Assembly: GCA_001801285.1 (NCBI GenBank)
Contig: MGXG01000050.1
Location: 1 to 8,687 of the forward strand
Reading direction: 5' to 3'
Length of the DNA: 8,687 nucleotides
Source: Gammaproteobacteria bacterium GWE2_37_16
GTDB lineage: Bacteria > Pseudomonadota > Gammaproteobacteria > UBA9339
This document shows, piece by piece, positions 1 through 8,174 of the stretch; positions within the stretch are counted from its first letter, which is position 1; each line of letters opens with the position of its first letter. The translations under genes and the position numbers were made by a program. Below the pieces are notes generated by a model. It was given only the letters and a program-made list of their open reading frames with translations, was not told the origin of the DNA and did no database searches.

Positions 1-1
1 T

Positions 2-3000
2 GCTGGTGTTAGCATAATGCCTATTTCTGACATAGCAGGACAGGCAAGGGAAAATGGTATTAAGAAATTAATGCGTGGACATGATACTCTTAATAGTGTT
101 ACCGGGGCTGGTAATGGTGGCCAAACTATAGTAGATGGGGAACAGGAGATAGATGGAGTTACAATTCATACTAATCATAGTACTGGCGGAGAAAGTAAAA
201 GTAGTTTCTATGGTAATGCTGGTGTGCGTGGAGCAGGCTGTAGTCCAATAATTCCAAAACCAACCATAACTCAGCTACGTAATGGTGTTTTTGAGCAAGT
301 AGCTGTGGATCAGGTAAGAGTAAGGAAAATAAATGGGGAATATTTAAATCAGAAAGAGGTAAAAGCAACAAACGATTTACTCCAATACGCGCTTAACTGG
401 AAAAGCTATTCAGGTCGTACTTTTAGGTCACGAGAAAAAGACCACTTAACAGAAATTGATCAGGCTTTTGCGGAAATTGTCCAGGGTTTTGAAAAGGGGA
501 ATCATGCGGCTTTTAGAGATAGGGAAAGGATAAGAAATGCTGAATATATACGTGATCTTGCTTTAAGTCTTTATACATGCGCAGCTGATTTACATATTGA
601 GACCAGGGCGCCATATCTTTTAAATGCGTATAAAGCAAGTTGCGAATTTTTGTCTGTTGCTAATAGGCTGTCGCCACAGGGGGACTATGCGGAAACATAC
701 AAAGAAGAAATAAAAATGATAGAGCCATTAAAAGTAACCCGAGAATTCGATGAACGTGAGGCTTGGATAAGCAGTAAATGGCTAACGCGAAACACGGAAA
801 ATATAGCAACAACTCGTGGTTTTGCGCAATATATAGACTTCAACATACTCGCCAATAAATGGAAAGCGGAAAGCGCGCCAATTGGTCGTAGACCAGCATG
901 CTTTAAAAGATTGGACGGTATTTTGAGTGAACTTAAGATAGCTGCCGATACTTTAGCTCAAGAGGAAGCTAAAGACGCAAGCTTAACTAGTAAAGCGGTA
1001 AAAGTGGCAAGAGCGCAAGCTAGTTTTGATAATTTATCTGTACGATTTTATGCTGAGTTAAATACTATTTATGAAGGTGCGGAATATCATTCATTGTCAT
1101 CAACAAGAAAAAAAATCGTGTATGATTTTCTAAAAAATACGCAAGGTTTCTTAAAAGCATCTGGTAAATCTGATAAAGATATTTTTGCAATTGAAAGGCG
1201 ACATATTCCTTCGGTAAGTGAGAAAAACGCAGTTAAATATCAATGTAAGTTGCATGATACTGCTGTAGCAGGTTCTTTCGCTCAGGGATTGGGTTTTGAT
1301 ACGCCAATACTAATACTGAAAGGCGGAATACCATTATCAAGGGATATACCAATAAAACCAGTAAAACCAGTGCAGGCTAAGAATGCTGGTGTTAATCAGG
1401 TAGTTTGTAAACAAAATGACGGAATCAATTTACCTTTGTTGCAAGCCTATCTTGCGACGTGGCGTGATGAGTTAAGCTTTGTTACTGAATCCGCACAGGG
1501 AATACGTAGGCCTGATTCTATTCGTGATGCAATAGACGCCAAGATCGGTGAAATTTTGCAATTTAGAAGCGATGCTAAGCTAGGTGAGGGAGTATTAAAG
1601 GAAAAATTACTCGCATTGCTAGAGGCAACAAGATCCGTGTTATATTTTGATCAAGATAAGTTATCGCCGGCACGGCGCGACGCATTGCGCAGTTTGGTGC
1701 ATACTATCGTACCAACTTATAAGGACATCGATATGCTGGAGAGGATGTCTTGGGTATTGCCAGTTAGTCAAAAACCTGAAGATTTACAAAGAGCTAAAGA
1801 TAAAATAATCTATCATTTTTTCGCTAGGATGGATGTGGAATTGGGTGATGTTTTAAGTGATGAAAAGTTATGGAATCGGGAAGAAGGAGTAGTGCATACT
1901 GCACTACAGACTTTAGAAAATGGGCAAATGGTTCCCACTCGTGTTCTTAATGCTGGAGTAACGGCGCAATCCTCTGCTCCTGCTTCTTCAAGTGCTTCAG
2001 CTTCAAATGTTGCTGCAGTTCCAGCAGGTCCATCGGTGGATTTATCTAACTTTACGGATGAAGCGATATTACGTGTTTATGATGGGCCTGATAACTCTAA
2101 ATACAGGGAAACTCCTTCGTATACGGCGTTTTCTAAAAAAGTGAAATTGATGGATAGTAAGTTGAGAGAGAAGAAAGCTTCGCTTTCTCTTGAAGAAAAA
2201 GTTTTTGGTGTTATACGAGGATTAGTTCGCTTTCAGAGAAGCTGTAAGGTTGACTTTGGGTTAGATGCTAGCTTGGATTTTGATGCTAGAAATGTGTTAT
2301 TGGCAAACTCTGGGGAGTATATTTATCACCTTTTGCTGTACAAAATGGCCCTATTATCAGACGCAATTCTTGGTTTAGATGCTGAAGTAAAAAGCGGACG
2401 TCCGGGTTTGGTGGAATATATTACGGAAGTACGTAATAGAATGATGAAAGTATTTAGTGAATATTTACATAACATGTCTTCTGAAGATAGTAAGGTATTT
2501 TACGAACATTTAAAGTATATACCTAAAGAATTTTTTGCGGTGTTTGCTGAATATATTAACAAGAAAGTGACTAATGTTGAAGAGTTTTTAAAACCGAGTT
2601 GGAAAGAGGTGGTGGTTGCTGCGGGCGAAATTCTTAAGATAGGAGAAGAGCGGGTACCAAAAGCGGATGGGACAGGAAGAGAAAAAAAATTCGATCTCGA
2701 TGTCTCAATAGGAGCTAACTTTAAAATTGCTGGAACGCGTTATGATTTGCTGCTCAAAAGGTTTGTGGAAGATAATAGTGCTGAGAAATTATTGAAGATT
2801 ATTGCAGCCTCGCAGACAAAAAGCGAATGTAAGGATAAGTGCTTGTCATTGATAAGACATTTGGGTAAATTTTTACGAGGCGATGAGGGAAAGAAAAAGA
2901 TTATCGTTGATAGCGCTAACTACAAAAAATTATCGATGGAAATGAGGAAAAGTTTTGCAGCTGGTTTTCAAGAAAATGCTGTTATACGCGAATATAAATT

Positions 3001-4999
3001 CTCTTCAAGTAAGGAAGCAGATGTTGCTGTTCTTGCTGGGTTGGGGGTTTCGCAACCATTTTTTAAAGATAACGCACCTATGGTGCAAACGGAAATCACA
3101 AGACAAGATGTAGAGCTTGTTATGACTGGTCAGGGTGGGAAAGAAAAAAGAGAGCAGGTTGATTGGAACCTGTTAGTGGCGGGGAAAACAGGTGTATTTG
3201 ATGACCAAAAAATATTAGGTGAACTAAGGAAATTTTTGCATACACAAGAGGGTGGACTGATGACCCTGGCTTCTTTGTTTGATCAGCAGGTGGTTCTTAA
3301 TGAGAAGAAGGGTTTTATAAAATATAATGATAGTGATGAGTTGGATCAGGAGAAAACAAGAAGTGGTAATAGGGCTATTTTGCGTAAAAATGTTACAGGG
3401 GAGCTGGAATGTACGGTTACCTTTGAGGTACGCACTGTAGGGGAACCTAATTCTGCTGGTATGGGTGGTGATGCTAGTAAGTGTAATTTGAAAAAATTTA
3501 ATGTATTGGCAGAAGATCCGTACAGTTTAATCACTTATGAAACAAAATATTTCGGTACAAACTTACAAAAGGTAGACCACAAGATTTTTGTTCATAAATG
3601 CGCTGAATCTTTGATAAAGGAAGGAGGTTTGTTTTCACATTTGCAAAGTGGTCAAATATTGAGAGAAAGTGTGGCAGCAAGAAAAAGCTTTTATGAGTTT
3701 TTGGCTTTATCTAAAGCGGATATTGCTGGTGATGGTTTGATTGCTAAGCTCGATGCGATGAATTTGGATGAGATGTTAAAAAAGACACCAAGACCCGTCC
3801 TTGGTGAAACGGATATTTTCCGAGCCATTTTAAATATAACTGAAAGATATGAAAATGTGTGGATGGGTAGTGAGCTAAAGAAAAAATTAGAAACAGTTTT
3901 GCATCGATTGATAGATTCTAGGGAAGTTCAAAAAATGCTGGTGGAGCAATCATCTGATTTAAATGTGCCGGTAAAATATGTGGTTATTGATATATTTAAA
4001 TATGCTGATAGCTATGTGCTTTCTCGATTGATACAAGCTAATAAATTTTTAGATCGGCTCAGGTTGGATGCGCAAGATACAAGAAAGCTAGTACAGAATT
4101 TAAAGGAAAATTTCAAAAATACTAATTTAATCCAAACATTAGATAAGAATTCTACGTTGGATCAAATGCGCAAATTTCTTGTAAAAGTAAAATCGGAAAG
4201 AGGAGTAGATGGATATCCAATATTCTTGTCAACGTTTATTAAGGAGAGGCTTATTGATAAGATAAGGGAGATGTGTGCTCCTGTGAGTCCAAGTTCACCA
4301 CAGATATTTTCACCTATTGGGGAAGAACGGAAAGGTAAACTTAAGGCTATAGCTGATTCTTTAGAACAATTGTGGCAAGGGAAAATTACTATTGCTGAAT
4401 GTGGAAAACGCATAAATGAACAAGTGTATGGTGGCGGGCAGTGGAAACTGAGTACTAGTGCTAGAGCAACCAAGTTGGAATATACAAGCGGTAGCGTGCA
4501 GCCAGCCGATTCTTTGTTGGATTTGACTGCCCTTAATAAGCAGGGTAAATTCACTGATTGGTTGGGATCTCAGTTGTGTGTTATTGGTATAAAACTGAAA
4601 GCTCCACCAGTTCCAGCTAACATTGTCGGTGTGCAACAAGGGAGGCAACAAGCTTTACCATCTGCAGTTCAATTTGAATCGGTGGGATCTTCTTCGGTGG
4701 CACCATCACCATCATTGGTTGCGCTTTCCTCAGGGGTTTCTCATGATGATATTTCGAAGAGGTTGATGGGGGGGCGTATTTCACCTCCGCTTGAATCTAG
4801 GGTAATTGATAAACTTAATTCTCAGGCTATTGCAGAGCAAGAAAATGTTCAAAGAGGAGTGGTTGAGCAAGCTCGTCAATATATAGAAGGAGTAGATGGG
4901 GGGCACACACCTGAATCATTTGTACCTGAAGATAAAGCGAAAATGGGCGGTCATGCTTCACAAGAGAATCAAGTTTCAGGGATAACGGTTAGTCCATGA
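2..4999 (+). CDS. Giant unrecognised helical protein, probably 5'-truncated by the window edge
   Basis: I do not recognise this protein. The frame has no stop back to position 2. The first ATG is at 17 (1,660 residues from there), with only a weak GGTG at 5-8 as a possible ribosome site, so the gene may well start outside the window. Residue numbers count from that ATG. A Gly/Ser/Asn-rich stretch lies at about 26-75. Long charged, Leu/Lys/Glu-rich, probably helical regions fill about 80-640 and 675-1,520. They are separated by a low-complexity Ser/Ala/Pro linker at about 647-672. A disordered-looking Pro/Ser/Gly/Gln-rich tail runs from about 1,528 to the end. I see no signal peptide, no membrane segment and no HExxH, Fic, P-loop or protease signature. 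The TGA stop (4997-4999) overlaps the ATG of the next frame, suggesting co-expression. Size, linkers and hydrophilic tail would suit a secreted effector or a large cytoplasmic scaffold; that is inference. The reading frame is certain, the function unknown. Confidence 0.85.
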   Translation, partial: AGVSIMPISDIAGQARENGIKKLMRGHDTLNSVTGAGNGGQTIVDGEQEIDGVTIHTNHSTGGESKSSFYGNAGVRGAGCSPIIPKPTITQLRNGVFEQVAVDQVRVRKINGEYLNQKEVKATNDLLQYALNWKSYSGRTFRSREKDHLTEIDQAFAEIVQGFEKGNHAAFRDRERIRNAEYIRDLALSLYTCAADLHIETRAPYLLNAYKASCEFLSVANRLSPQGDYAETYKEEIKMIEPLKVTREFDEREAWISSKWLTRNTENIATTRGFAQYIDFNILANKWKAESAPIGRRPACFKRLDGILSELKIAADTLAQEEAKDASLTSKAVKVARAQASFDNLSVRFYAELNTIYEGAEYHSLSSTRKKIVYDFLKNTQGFLKASGKSDKDIFAIERRHIPSVSEKNAVKYQCKLHDTAVAGSFAQGLGFDTPILILKGGIPLSRDIPIKPVKPVQAKNAGVNQVVCKQNDGINLPLLQAYLATWRDELSFVTESAQGIRRPDSIRDAIDAKIGEILQFRSDAKLGEGVLKEKLLALLEATRSVLYFDQDKLSPARRDALRSLVHTIVPTYKDIDMLERMSWVLPVSQKPEDLQRAKDKIIYHFFARMDVELGDVLSDEKLWNREEGVVHTALQTLENGQMVPTRVLNAGVTAQSSAPASSSASASNVAAVPAGPSVDLSNFTDEAILRVYDGPDNSKYRETPSYTAFSKKVKLMDSKLREKKASLSLEEKVFGVIRGLVRFQRSCKVDFGLDASLDFDARNVLLANSGEYIYHLLLYKMALLSDAILGLDAEVKSGRPGLVEYITEVRNRMMKVFSEYLHNMSSEDSKVFYEHLKYIPKEFFAVFAEYINKKVTNVEEFLKPSWKEVVVAAGEILKIGEERVPKADGTGREKKFDLDVSIGANFKIAGTRYDLLLKRFVEDNSAEKLLKIIAASQTKSECKDKCLSLIRHLGKFLRGDEGKKKIIVDSANYKKLSMEMRKSFAAGFQENAVIREYKFSSSKEADVAVLAGLGVSQPFFKDNAPMVQTEITRQDVELVMTGQGGKEKREQVDWNLLVAGKTGVFDDQKILGELRKFLHTQEGGLMTLASLFDQQVVLNEKKGFIKYNDSDELDQEKTRSGNRAILRKNVTGELECTVTFEVRTVGEPNSAGMGGDASKCNLKKFNVLAEDPYSLITYETKYFGTNLQKVDHKIFVHKCAESLIKEGGLFSHLQSGQILRESVAARKSFYEFLALSKADIAGDGLIAKLDAMNLDEMLKKTPRPVLGETDIFRAILNITERYENVWMGSELKKKLETVLHRLIDSREVQKMLVEQSSDLNVPVKYVVIDIFKYADSYVLSRLIQANKFLDRLRLDAQDTRKLVQNLKENFKNTNLIQTLDKNSTLDQMRKFLVKVKSERGVDGYPIFLSTFIKERLIDKIREMCAPVSPSSPQIFSPIGEERKGKLKAIADSLEQLWQGKITIAECGKRINEQVYGGGQWKLSTSARATKLEYTSGSVQPADSLLDLTALNKQGKFTDWLGSQLCVIGIKLKAPPVPANIVGVQQGRQQALPSAVQFESVGSSSVAPSPSLVALSSGVSHDDISKRLMGGRISPPLESRVIDKLNSQAIAEQENVQRGVVEQARQYIEGVDGGHTPESFVPEDKAKMGGHASQENQVSGITVSP

Positions 5000-5032
5000 T
5001 TAATCTTGATCTTGGTGGTTTTATTTACATAA

Positions 5033-5040
5033 AAGGGGGT
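5033..5040 (+). promoter_or_regulatory. Ribosome binding site deciding the start of the small downstream gene
   Basis: AAGGGGGT differs from the ideal AAGGAGGT at one position, and that change can still form a G-U pair with the 16S tail. It lies 3-4 bases before ATG 5044 and 9-10 bases before ATG 5050, but downstream of the overlapping ATG at 4996. Translation therefore probably starts at 5044 or 5050. The 4996 start would rely on coupling to the preceding stop codon. Confidence 0.55.
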
Positions 5041-5043
5041 TTT

Positions 5044-5466
5044 ATGGGAATGTTCGATGAAAATAGTTTCTGGGGGCGTAAAAGTCAAATGTTGCGCCAA
5101 TATCATGTAAAATGTTGGCAGGAATTTTTTCAAGGTAAAATTTTGCCAATTTGGAATTTACTGGAAGAATATCGTCAATATGCGCAAAGAATGGAAAAGG
5201 AAATGTTGATGATACGGCAAAATGGAACGGGTAGCGGTGTCAATGAGAAGAGGCTAAAGGATTTATGTGAAAAATTACCTAAATGTAGGGAATGTGTGGA
5301 ATATACGGAAAAAATTTTGGCAAAGCATTTGGTTGGTTTGTTTTTAGCTGCTGAGAGAACGCAGAAGGTGGTGGAGGCGGCTGAAGCGGTGGTGGCAAGT
5401 AAAGTGCATGAAAATAGAGGGCAAGGTCTTTATGAATCTAGCTTGGGTAACGTTAGTTCTCTATAA
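5044..5466 (+). CDS. Small helical protein of unknown function, coupled to the giant gene
   Basis: I do not recognise this protein. It has 140 residues from the ATG at 5044, which I prefer because of the purine-rich site at 5033-5040. The same frame opens at 4996, where ATGA overlaps the stop of the giant gene, giving 156 residues with the extra N-terminus MINLDLGGFIYIKGGF. ATG 5050 is a third option. The protein is soluble, with an aromatic-rich start (FDENSFWGRK), a long charged helical segment rich in Glu, Lys, Arg and Met, and an Asn/Gly-rich break (QNGTGSG). A second helix carries a Cys cluster (LCEKLPKCREC), followed by an Ala/Val/Glu helix and a Ser-rich end. There is no signal peptide or membrane segment. 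The CxxC is a single pair, too little to claim zinc binding. Its place directly behind a giant gene would suit a partner or chaperone of that product, but this is inference from position only. Confidence 0.75.
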   Translation: MGMFDENSFWGRKSQMLRQYHVKCWQEFFQGKILPIWNLLEEYRQYAQRMEKEMLMIRQNGTGSGVNEKRLKDLCEKLPKCRECVEYTEKILAKHLVGLFLAAERTQKVVEAAEAVVASKVHENRGQGLYESSLGNVSSL

Positions 5467-5468
5467 TC

Positions 5469-5491
5469 GTAGCCGCGGGCTTTAGCCCGCG
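5469..5491 (+). repeat. REP-like palindrome unit A1
   Basis: Begins GTAGCCGCGGGC. Contains CGCGGGCT (5474-5481), two T residues, then the exact reverse complement AGCCCGCG (5484-5491): a perfect 8-bp arm pair. The asymmetric GTAGC head gives it an orientation. Confidence 0.8.
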
Positions 5492-5505
5492 TATGATGTT
5501 TTAAC
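5474..5505 (+). terminator. Possible terminator of the small helical gene, supplied by repeat unit A1
   Basis: The GC-rich hairpin at 5474-5491 starts 7 bases after the stop codon of the small gene. It is followed by only a short, interrupted T run (TATGATGTTTT), so it is not a textbook intrinsic terminator. It may stop transcription or protect the 3' end of the mRNA, as REP hairpins can do. Confidence 0.3.
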
Positions 5506-5570
5506 GATTCTCGTAATTGTGTGTAGGTTTGTTTTGAGGTTAGTTCTATGATTTTGTACCAATTTTTAAA

Positions 5571-5593
5571 CGCAGGCTAAAGCCTGCGGCTAC
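5571..5593 (-). repeat. REP-like palindrome unit A2
   Basis: Inverted relative to A1: its reverse complement begins GTAGCCGCAGGC and differs from A1 at 2 of 23 positions. The arms CGCAGGCT (5571-5578) and AGCCTGCG (5581-5588) pair perfectly. On the minus strand the hairpin lies about 45 bases after the stop of the OTU-like gene and is followed by a T/A-rich run, so it could also limit read-through from that side. Confidence 0.8.
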
Positions 5594-5636
5594 AGCATCT
5601 GCGGCTATGGGTTTTAAGATCACTATAAACTAATTA

Positions 5637-6743
5637 TTATGGTCTTGGGCTGCTTCTGTGACTTGCGTTTATGTCTTCTTCATCAAGTTTTTTCTGTAAA
5701 TCTATTGCCACCAAAGCATCCGCCATGATTTGTTTTTTAACTTCTGGTGCTATTCTTTCCGATCCATAGTTAAAATAATTTTCCGTAATTTGGCGAGCGT
5801 CAGTGGCGGTTTTTTTTCCTTGAGTTGTTAGGTGTTTCTCAAGATCTTTTTTGAACTTGGATTCTAAATCTGGGGCTGCTTTTAACTCATCAAATTTTTT
5901 CTCTATTTCTGATTTTACACTTTCTGGTCCGCTGGCTCCCAAAGCGTGATGTGGTACCCTTGAGTTTAAAGGGGTTGTGTTCTCGGTATCTGTATTTATC
6001 TGTTCTTGGCTGGATACTTGGTTCCCCAAAAACCTTATAAAAAATTGTTTTATGGCGGTGTGCCTTTCCTTAACTCTATTATCAGCATGATCACTCGCTA
6101 ATCTATCAGCTGTTATAATCGCCTTTGCGATGTTTCCCTGATTGGTTGCGGCGGTAACGCGAGCCATATTAAAAGTAGCAGCTATATTAGTTCCGCTATA
6201 TTGTTTATTAGCGCTATTGGTTATGATTTCAGGCAATACCAATTCATAATGTCCCGATCGTGTGGAGCCTTGAGAGCAAATGGTCAAGGGACCTTTAAGA
6301 TCGCTGGTGGCGTCTTTTGAACAGATAAGAGCTTCATTATGTATTATTTTAATACTTCTTTTTAAAACATTAGCAGCAAAATTCACTAAATCTTCAGGTG
6401 CTATTTCTTTTTGTTTGGATGGGTCTTGTATGTCTGGATTCTTTAGCCATAATCCAAAATGTTTACGAATAAAATTCCCCAAAAGAAACTCCATATCTAC
6501 TGGGTTTAACTTTAGTTTTTTTAGGAGTAAATCTTTCAACTCCTGGTTAGTATTAGGAATCCCAGCTACGCTTTCTAATTCGTAGTATTTTTTGAATGCG
6601 GTGGCAAAGTCAGGCGGCATTTCTAGTAACCCAAGGCTCCAGGCGTGGATTAAGCAATTGAAGGCACAATTATTTCCTTCACCTGAGGTGTGGATGATTA
6701 AATTTTGGTTGATGGTTTGGTTTATTGGTGCTGATAACGACAT
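5637..6743 (-). CDS. OTU-like cysteine protease, candidate deubiquitinase effector
   Basis: 368 residues. The N-terminal 170 residues resemble the OTU cysteine protease fold, which cleaves ubiquitin conjugates. Residues 21-33 (GEGNNCAFNCLIH) resemble the nucleophile motif DGNC(L/M)F, giving Cys26. Residues 115-134 look like the usual helix and strand before the active-site strand (DLVNFAANVLKRSIKII). Residues 164-170 (GHYELVL) match the catalytic His-aromatic motif, giving His165. One extra Asn precedes the Cys, and the acidic partner is unclear (Glu22 or a residue after His165). Residues 171-368 are hydrophilic and helical. The last 20 residues, with KKLDEED followed by a Ser/Arg/Pro end, resemble Glu-rich Dot/Icm (type IVB) secretion signals. 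The start ATG has GAAG at 6751-6754 with 7-base spacing. The gene is 180 bp downstream of the permease on the same strand and converges with the small helical gene. Bacterial OTU proteins are known effectors; function here is inferred from motifs, and other papain-like peptidases are possible. Confidence 0.65.
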   Translation of the reverse strand: MSLSAPINQTINQNLIIHTSGEGNNCAFNCLIHAWSLGLLEMPPDFATAFKKYYELESVAGIPNTNQELKDLLLKKLKLNPVDMEFLLGNFIRKHFGLWLKNPDIQDPSKQKEIAPEDLVNFAANVLKRSIKIIHNEALICSKDATSDLKGPLTICSQGSTRSGHYELVLPEIITNSANKQYSGTNIAATFNMARVTAATNQGNIAKAIITADRLASDHADNRVKERHTAIKQFFIRFLGNQVSSQEQINTDTENTTPLNSRVPHHALGASGPESVKSEIEKKFDELKAAPDLESKFKKDLEKHLTTQGKKTATDARQITENYFNYGSERIAPEVKKQIMADALVAIDLQKKLDEEDINASHRSSPRP

Positions 6744-6923
6744 ATTTTTTCTTCGATTGAATCTCTGTAATTCTGTAATGATTGAAATAATAAGTTAAAG
6801 TTGGTAATCAATGGGTAAAGTATAGCGCAAAAATTCCGAAAACACCTTAGGGAAGTATGAAGAGGCATCGAGTTTCTTATTTATTAACATAGGTGGTTAT
6901 GAATTTTTGCGGATACATATGTG

Positions 6924-8132
6924 TTAATTAGGCACAATATGTACTAAACCTAACTTTTCCAAGCCGACAAAGATCATGACAAAGACACCAATTGCAAATA
7001 TGACGTAGCCGACACCAACGAGAAATTTGGATTTGTGGCGCATCATGCGTACTAAAATCAAACCGGGTAAAACCGCAAACAGCATAGCTTCACCAATTCC
7101 GCCAACAATATCTAAAGCGCTTAAAAAGATATTTGGATAAATTAAAGCAAAGACTAAAGCGGGCAGAAAAGCCAATATACCACTTAAAAAGCGACTTTCA
7201 TTTTTCGCATAGGTGTAAAGTAAATCGCGAATAAAGCCGAACAAACCCGAACCGTTTGCCATGTAAGAGGCGGTAATTGCCAATAAAGCAAAAACCATGC
7301 CAATGGAAGTGAACCAATTGGAATGTAGCAATAAGGACATTGGTACGGTTGCTGGTATGCCTTGGATAAAGGCTTGGACAATATTGGCGTGTGGTAAACT
7401 GCCCAATACTACAGTTGTCCAGGCTAAATTCATGACAAAACCGATAGCGACGCCATAAATAATTGCTTTGAATAAAGATTTGCGGTCATGGTTTACACAG
7501 GTAGAAACAGTAGGAATAACATTGTGGAAATGAAAAGCTGAAATTACGACCGGCAGTCCAAGTGGTACAAATTTCCAGTTACTAAAACGCAACAAGCCAA
7601 GATCAAAATGTTTACTGCCAATGATAATTAAAGCGATAAAGCAAATTATGATTGCAGGCAAAATGAGGGTGCTGCTTTTGCTTAAAACTTTGTGTCCAAA
7701 AACCACTAAACTTGTGGCTAGCAAGAAGTAAATGACAATGACAAGATGTTGCGATACGGGGAAGGGTAAAAGTGCACAGACAATTTTTGAAATACCACAA
7801 AGATAGGCGATGATAATGCCATAGAGAATAATTAAGTTACAGATAATAGCAACCCAGCGACCAAAGCTGCCCATTTCCTGTTGAAAAAACGAAGGGAGGT
7901 CGAAAACTTTTTTATCTCTGGGTAAGCGTTCCGCAATGACTAAGGCACTGATGACCATGGCGACGCAAATGACAAAAATATCAATAACTGACGGAAAATA
8001 ACCGCTGAGCCCAAGTTTTATTGGGAGCGCCAATAATCCAACTCCCAAAACATTGCCGGCAACTAAAAAAGATGCAGGCAATAGTTTTAAAAAAGGAGAT
8101 TTATTGCAGCGCGAGCAACAGGTTTGTAGCAT
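6924..8132 (-). CDS. Aromatic amino acid (tryptophan/tyrosine) permease family protein
   Basis: 402 residues, the usual length of the hydroxy/aromatic amino acid permeases (Mtr/TnaB/TyrP type), inner-membrane importers driven by proton symport with about 11 membrane segments. Visible family marks: GNVLGVGLLALP at 26-37 in the first segment; VVISAFHFHNVIPTVS at 195-210, matching the conserved unwound-helix region; ITASYMANGSGLFGFIRD at 286-303; and LPALVFALIYPNIFLSAL with GGIGEAMLFAVLPG at 323-357. Hydrophobic segments run through the whole length. Tryptophan versus tyrosine specificity cannot be read from the sequence. The N-terminus is Cys-rich (Cys5, Cys6, Cys9), which is unusual. The start at 8132 is supported by AAAGGT at 8139-8144, and the next Met is residue 59. 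The gene is divergent from radA; a TTGACA-containing candidate promoter lies about 62 bases upstream. Such permeases are often multi-copy in Legionella and Coxiella relatives. Confidence 0.9.
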   Translation of the reverse strand: MLQTCCSRCNKSPFLKLLPASFLVAGNVLGVGLLALPIKLGLSGYFPSVIDIFVICVAMVISALVIAERLPRDKKVFDLPSFFQQEMGSFGRWVAIICNLIILYGIIIAYLCGISKIVCALLPFPVSQHLVIVIYFLLATSLVVFGHKVLSKSSTLILPAIIICFIALIIIGSKHFDLGLLRFSNWKFVPLGLPVVISAFHFHNVIPTVSTCVNHDRKSLFKAIIYGVAIGFVMNLAWTTVVLGSLPHANIVQAFIQGIPATVPMSLLLHSNWFTSIGMVFALLAITASYMANGSGLFGFIRDLLYTYAKNESRFLSGILAFLPALVFALIYPNIFLSALDIVGGIGEAMLFAVLPGLILVRMMRHKSKFLVGVGYVIFAIGVFVMIFVGLEKLGLVHIVPN

Positions 8133-8174
8133 GATTGTACCTTTGAAGAAATTTTAATGTTGAATTTTTAACTT

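Larger units (their letters stand above)
5469..5611. repeat. Palindromic mosaic repeat, element A
   Basis: About 143 bp in the convergent gap between the small helical gene and the OTU-like gene. It holds two 23-bp palindrome-bearing units in inverted orientation (5469-5491 and 5571-5593), about 79 bp apart, plus a degenerate partial unit (GCGGCTATGG, 5601-5610). The interior is shared with element B near the right edge: 5491-5515 matches 8294-8318 at 21/25 positions, and 5536-5572 matches 8410-8446 at 31/37 without gaps. A dispersed family with conserved interior suggests a REP/BIME- or MITE-like element. There is no ORF inside it. Confidence 0.75.

Noticed and set aside
4162..4651. Two overlapping minus-strand open frames of 130 and 96 codons inside the giant gene
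   Set aside because: They lie antisense in a long well-supported coding frame, have no ribosome sites of note and give low-complexity Leu/Ser/Pro-rich translations typical of shadow frames.
5300..5320. Zinc-binding site in the small helical protein (KCREC)
   Set aside because: A single CxxC with no second pair at suitable distance is not enough evidence.
5469..5611. CRISPR array or transposon ends
   Set aside because: Only two full units in inverted orientation with about 79 bp between them, and no regular spacers; no transposase gene in the window.
6280..6798. Plus-strand open frames of 101 and 68 codons across the OTU-like gene
   Set aside because: They are antisense to a protein with coherent active-site motifs; the second only runs out into the upstream spacer by chance.
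6819..6824. TATACT on the minus strand as a -10 box for the OTU-like gene
   Set aside because: A good hexamer about 75 bases before the start codon, but no acceptable -35 box at 15-19 bases. The 180-bp gap does suggest a promoter of its own, yet I cannot place it.
6832..6923. Terminator between the permease and the OTU-like gene
   Set aside because: Only very short palindromes (ACATATGT, CCTTAGG) and no stem followed by a T run in the direction of transcription.
7184..7800. Short minus-strand frames inside the permease gene
   Set aside because: Out-of-frame shadows of a clear membrane transporter.
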